Shown: positions 38,201-44,200 of the stretch, piece by piece | How positions within the stretch are numbered: position 1 is the first letter of the stretch | How the letters are laid out: every line of letters starts with the position of its first letter | Assembly: GCA_936450465.1 (NCBI GenBank) | Contig: OW388303.1 | Location: 9,641,021 to 9,705,020 of the forward strand | DNA: 64,000 nt | Direction: 5' to 3' | Origin: Gibbula magus | Lineage: Eukaryota > Mollusca > Gastropoda > Trochida > Trochidae | The notes under the pieces: generated by a model | What the model was told of the DNA's origin: nothing | Database searches by the model: none | The model's input: only the letters and a program-made list of their open reading frames with translations | Made by a program: the position numbers and the translations under genes

Positions 38201-41200
38201 TTTTACGAATGCTTCAAATTGTGTTCACAGTTTAATATTATTAAACAAATACATTTTTGTAACAAGAGAAAAAAATATGTTCTTTCTACATTAACTTGGC
38301 CCAATCTGAAAGAGACAATTTAAATAGCATTCACTTGCATATCTTAAAATATTTGTAACAACAATATTCAATAAAATGCATGATTATGATTATGCTTGTA
38401 TCCAACTAGTTACAGATCTCAACAGGGCTTATCATTCTCAATTCTTACAATATTCTACATCCATTCAGGGTCCGCTGAAGGATGCCACAGTGAAGAATCT
38501 TAGTAAATACGTGCTGAAGGATGAAAGACTACCTGTGCTGTTGGACAGGTAATGGTCATCGTTAGTCCAGGTGTTCACATTCTCTGTCACATGTACTCAA
38601 CTTATATCTTTATTTATTACCTACGAGGGCAATCATATCAGGGTTGCGAGAAATATCACTTTGTCATGGTGACGTGACTTCTTAAACAATGCTATGATGT
38701 CACGGTTCGTCTATGACGTTGGGTTCTAGATGCAGCAACAGCGTTTTGCCAACCTATGGTTGAAATTGAATATCAGCGTATTGTTTTCAATAATTTCAAG
38801 ACTTCAGTATATAAAAAATAATATTATATTTGTGTCTACTTCATACTATGTTGACGACACTTGTGTCAATATATCGATATATCCCTCACTTGCGCTTGGG
38901 AAATACTAATATACAGGCACTCATGTCATAAAAAATGTATGACATGGACACTAATATAATTTCCTCAATATATTCAAAAGGATAACGGAGTTGTCCATAA
39001 GCACAAAACAGAAGTGAAAGTACTCAGACAATCTACATGGTGTTTAATATTTTCTAATAGCTGTCAAAGATGTCTTTCAAAATTATATTTCCCATGTTTT
39101 CCAGATTAAGGAAGAACGGTGCTAAAGTGTTCCTCGCTACAAACAGTGGTTACAGCTACTCTGAGGTCAGTCCATGGAATAGTTCTTATGGTGTCTATCT
39201 TTATTGTATTTTACAGCTAGTTCTTAATGTACATGCCATTGATAATTTGGGAATTTAAAATAATTGAAGTTCTTGATTGTTAATATATTTATTTAATTTT
39301 GATACTAAATCAATTTGTATATGAAATCAATTTTGATGAACAAGTACCGTACGTCCATTTTGTTTACAGAAAGTCATGACCTACCTACTGAACAATCCAT
39401 CTGAAAAGGTTGGTCTGCATGAACAGTATGATGATATTCAAGTGTTTCATTCTGTTGGCACAATTATCCATCCATCAATCCATCTTGTCATCCATTCATT
39501 CATCCATTCTACTGTCTGTCCATTCATTCATCCATTCTACTGTCTGTCCATTCATTCATCCATTCTATTCTACTGTCTGTCCATTCATTCATCCATTCTA
39601 CTATCTGTCCATTCATTCATCCATTCCGCTATCTGTCCATTCATTCATCCATTCTACTGTCTGTCCATTCATTCATCCATTCTACTGTCTGTCCATTCAT
39701 TCATTCAATCATTTATCCCTTCAACAACCCAATCACCCATTCAATCATCCACCCATTCAATAATTGACTTATTCAATCATCTAAAATTTAATTCAATCAA
39801 CAATGCATTCGATCATTCAGCCGTCAATTCATCGTCCACACATTCAATCATCCATTCAATCATCCAACCATCTATTCAAACATTGACCTATTCAATCATC
39901 CATCTGTTCAATCATTCAACCACCTATGCAATCATGCAATCCATCATCATCCATCAATCCATTTATCCGTCAATCTATCCATTCAATTCAATCCATCCAC
40001 ATATCCATTCCCATTGTCCGTTATCCATCTACCGGTATCCAGTCATTCATCATGCATCCTTATCATCTTCCTTTCATCTGTGCACACTATTTCCAACAGT
40101 TAGTGACACAAACATTTGATATTTAAATTATATTTGTACACAACATCTATATTTTATAAAAATAATTCATCGACATTTTCATTTCGCTTTCTCTTTTAAA
40201 AAACCAAAATCTTAATTAGTTCTTTTACCTGAGCGATTAATTTAATATATCATCAATTCTAAAGATTTTTGCACAGATATGCGCTATTTTTCTATTACAA
40301 AAATCTTTAATTTAGGTATTCTGTTTATTGTTGAAGAAAGTTTCTTTAGATTATGAATAAATAAATGTTTGAATGTTTCGTGACTGCAGCCTTCTGACCA
40401 AAAACGGGATTGGACGAGCTTCTTTGACTACATCGTTGTGGACGCCAAGAAGCCTCTGTTCTTCACCGAGGGGACCATTCTGAGACAGGTGGACAGGGTC
40501 AGTGCTTGTTTATATCTACTAGCTTACCTACCTGGTCCTTATTGGTTCCACTGTAATGCAGAATAAAATGGACTATGTACTCAGGAGATCTGTCTGTATT
40601 TATGAACTGTTGCAACAAACTCAGCAACATCCTTGATAGAGGGATTACATAGGCACCAATCCATTTTGATGACCATGACCAATTACCCGTTGACCATTTT
40701 CAAACTCTTTTTCGCGCCTTATCCTATGAATAATGCAACCAGTGTTGGTGTCACAAGGTCGTGATGACCTTGTCTTTGACCTATTTTGTAGGGCAACATC
40801 ACAGAACTTTTACCATGTATACATTGTTAAAACTTGTTGAAAATGTAAGGAAACAATGGTGGGTATGAGGACGCTTATTAACCCTTACGTTGCGTATATA
40901 TATTTTACCCTTTTTAGCCCCTGTGGCGGAATTTACAGGCTCGCAGCTCGCAGCAGTAGTTTGAGCTTAGGCACTAACGAGCTCTGCTGGCGGAATTTCC
41001 AGGCGGCGATTCCGGTACCGTTTTTACGAAATATACCGCATTTACATGGCGAATACGGGCTATATACTGGCGTTGAATACAAATTCAAGTTGCAGCACCC
41101 GTACACAAATGGTTGCTTTATACCCGCATCTTTGAATTATTTTTTTACGATTTTTCTTTACTTTTCTATTACTTTGTAAAGATTGTCTTTAATTTGGGCC

Positions 41201-44200
41201 TTATAACATCATGAATTTGGAGCGCGCTACTGAAATTTTTATATGGACTTGAAGACCAGATGTTTGTCTTTACAATGATGTAAAAAATATTAGAATGCGA
41301 CCTATGGTTATAATTCTATTGTCATCTTAAGTTTGTCTTTATTTCCAGTTTTATGAAATCAAAACTCCTGAGCGCCCATATTGCGAAATTTATATGTGCG
41401 TGTAGACAGTTTATTCCTCTTTACAATGACATAAAAATTATTAGAATACGACTTATGGTTCAGTAAATATAACCAACCAAAGGAGAGTGACGCTACCCCA
41501 ACAGTACCACGTGAATGCGTCCGACGCGCACCAAGTTACTGGCACTGCTTGGTCCCCCCGGGACTGTGCTAATTACAGTACCGTTACCTCCTCGAGACCT
41601 CCTCGAGGGTGCCAGAGCCGAGCGCGCATGGAACTAATGGGTACTAATGAGCACAGCATACACTTATCACCGCGGCGAACGCAATACATGTTGCGCGGTG
41701 TAAAGTTTGTCTTTATTTCCAGCTTTATAAAATCGTAAAGAAAATATTCCCACGAAAAGGCTTTTCCCCAAGCGGCGGGTCCTGTACTCAAATATATTTT
41801 CGCTTTTATGTTATATTTTTTTCTTCCAAAACTGGAAACAAAATTCCGTCATGACAGTTGTTCATCGTTTATAAAGCTCTATATTTGCGTATCAAAAGAA
41901 CAGTATTTTAGTTATATATTATCATACTTCTTCACTTATGCGTACATCAATATTGCGGCGCTTTGCGCATGCATAGTTCTTCCCAAAAACATGCGCATTA
42001 TATCTGGAATTAAAGACAATCTTTTCCTCTTTACAATGATGTAAAAATTATAAAAATCGGACTTGCGGTTCAAAAGTTATGAAGTGCGAAAATTATACCT
42101 TTTGGCGCGGCGCTTTGCACATGCAGAGTTCTTCCCGAAAACTTGTGCATTATACATGGAATTGAAGACAATGTTTTTCTCTTTACAATGATGTAAAAAT
42201 TATAAAAATCGGACTTGCGGTTCACAAGTTATAAAGCCCGTAATGATGGTATATGCTAAGAGCGCCACTTATTCAAAGCCGAATATCACCTTCTGCGCGA
42301 CACCTGGCGCATCAAAAGTTATTGCCGAAAATACACGTATTTTATATGAAATTGAAGACACTTCTTTTATCTATATACTGATAAAAAAATTATGAAAATA
42401 TCCCAAGTAGTTTCTTAGAAATAGAGCGCCGAGGCATGTTTGGGTAAATGCGCCACATGTATCAAAATTCAAAAGTGCGAAAGTCGCCTATCTCTGTGCG
42501 ATTGCTGTATTTTCAGTTATGTTAGCGCAATTGCGATTTTTATATGGGAATAAAGGCCATTCTTTCCTCTTTATTTTGGTATAAAAAAAATTGAAAACAA
42601 CCAATTGGTTCATATGATACGAAGTGCGAGAGAAAGGTAGCTTATCGCAATATCTTCCCGTAATTAGAAGCTATCTGCCCATGTGGCGAGATGCGAGACA
42701 GATAAGCATAGGCTATCTGCCCATGTGGCGGGATGCGAGACAGATAAGCCTGTACGGGCCTATCTCACCCCGGGGCAGTGCAGACACTTAGGTGATAATT
42801 AGCCGCCGGGCAGTGTAGCCATTGGAGCGAAGCAGGACAAAATTGGCCTTTTGTAAAGCTAATTATCGATGCGTTACGGGTCAACAATGCACACGCAAAT
42901 TGGTGTGAATTTTGCTGGACGTTCTGACCAGACACTGAACAAAGCTTTATTCTCATTGCGGGCTGCGAGGCATAAATACAGCCATTCTCATGCAGCGAGT
43001 CGCGGAAACAATCGACTCGGGACCTGGTATGGGGGATAGAAAAGTACTTAGACAGCCGTGAATTCTTCTAAGTAAGCGATCCGGGATCCGTATTGAGGTA
43101 CCTCGGAATCGCTTATAGCCCGCCCGGATAATTCCGGGACCCGCATGTTAAGGGTTAAGGAAGGGGTGGAAATAACATTGCATTTGGTATAATGTTCTGA
43201 TTGCAGGATACTGGATCACTGAAGATAGGAACACACACCGGTCCCATTAAGTCGGAACAGATCTACTCCGGAGGTAAATATAGCAGACTTTCTCTGAATC
43301 TTAGAATATTTCATATGTACATGCATATTTATAATACTCATAGTATACAACACGGTGCATTGTCTGTGCTGTTAATAGCCCAGGCTGTGGTTGACATTAA
43401 TGCACTCGCTCAAACCCTTTTCTTGAATCATTCTGTAAAAATTATTCCCTGAGTCTAAAAACCTCTGATATATCTTTGCATGTACAATATATATCATACT
43501 GAACATCCTAAGGAGTACACTCAAGTCCAGAGGCTGTTAAAGCATCCCAAAGACTTCATTGCTGTTTTTCCCCATCTCTCTTCAACATCTTAGAGGTATG
43601 TTATTCATCTAAAATTCTTTCTGTTGCTCAGGCTCTGTGGAAGTTTTCTCAGAGCTGATGGGAACATATGGCAGCGAGGTACTGTATGTTGGGGACCATA
43701 TTTTCGGGGACATCTTGAAGTCAAAGAAGGCACTGGGTTGGAGGACATTCCTGGTGGTCCCGGAGATATCTCAAGAGCTGAACGTGTGGACGCACAAACA
43801 GACTCTCTTCAGCAAACTGGAGGAACTCGACTGTAAGATTGGGGAACTCTACAAGTACGTGCACAATCTTATCTGTTGATTTTAACCATGGCTATATTTC
43901 ATGTACTTGAATAACTTGGTGCCTCATTGGTTTTGATATTGTAAATTTTCTAAGCATTTTTGTGCCCTCAGAACAATGGATTGTTACAGAAAGCAGTCGT
44001 CCAATCAGAATGGACCTCACATCCTCAGATCTAAAGTTAGAATAGTCATAATATCATCATTCTTCCTTTTTACAAAAAAACCCGCACAATACCAATATAG
44101 TCAAGACGTATAATCTTAACTGCTGAATAAAGAAAACCGTCAGTGGTTTTTCTTTGCATGGGAAGATAATATTCATTGATGGTTCCATTTGTTGTAAAAA

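Noticed and set aside
39376..40119. 247-codon Ser/His/Pro-rich open frame
   Set aside because: Apart from its first 11 codons, which lie in NT5C2 exon 6, it is produced by the CATT-type minisatellite.
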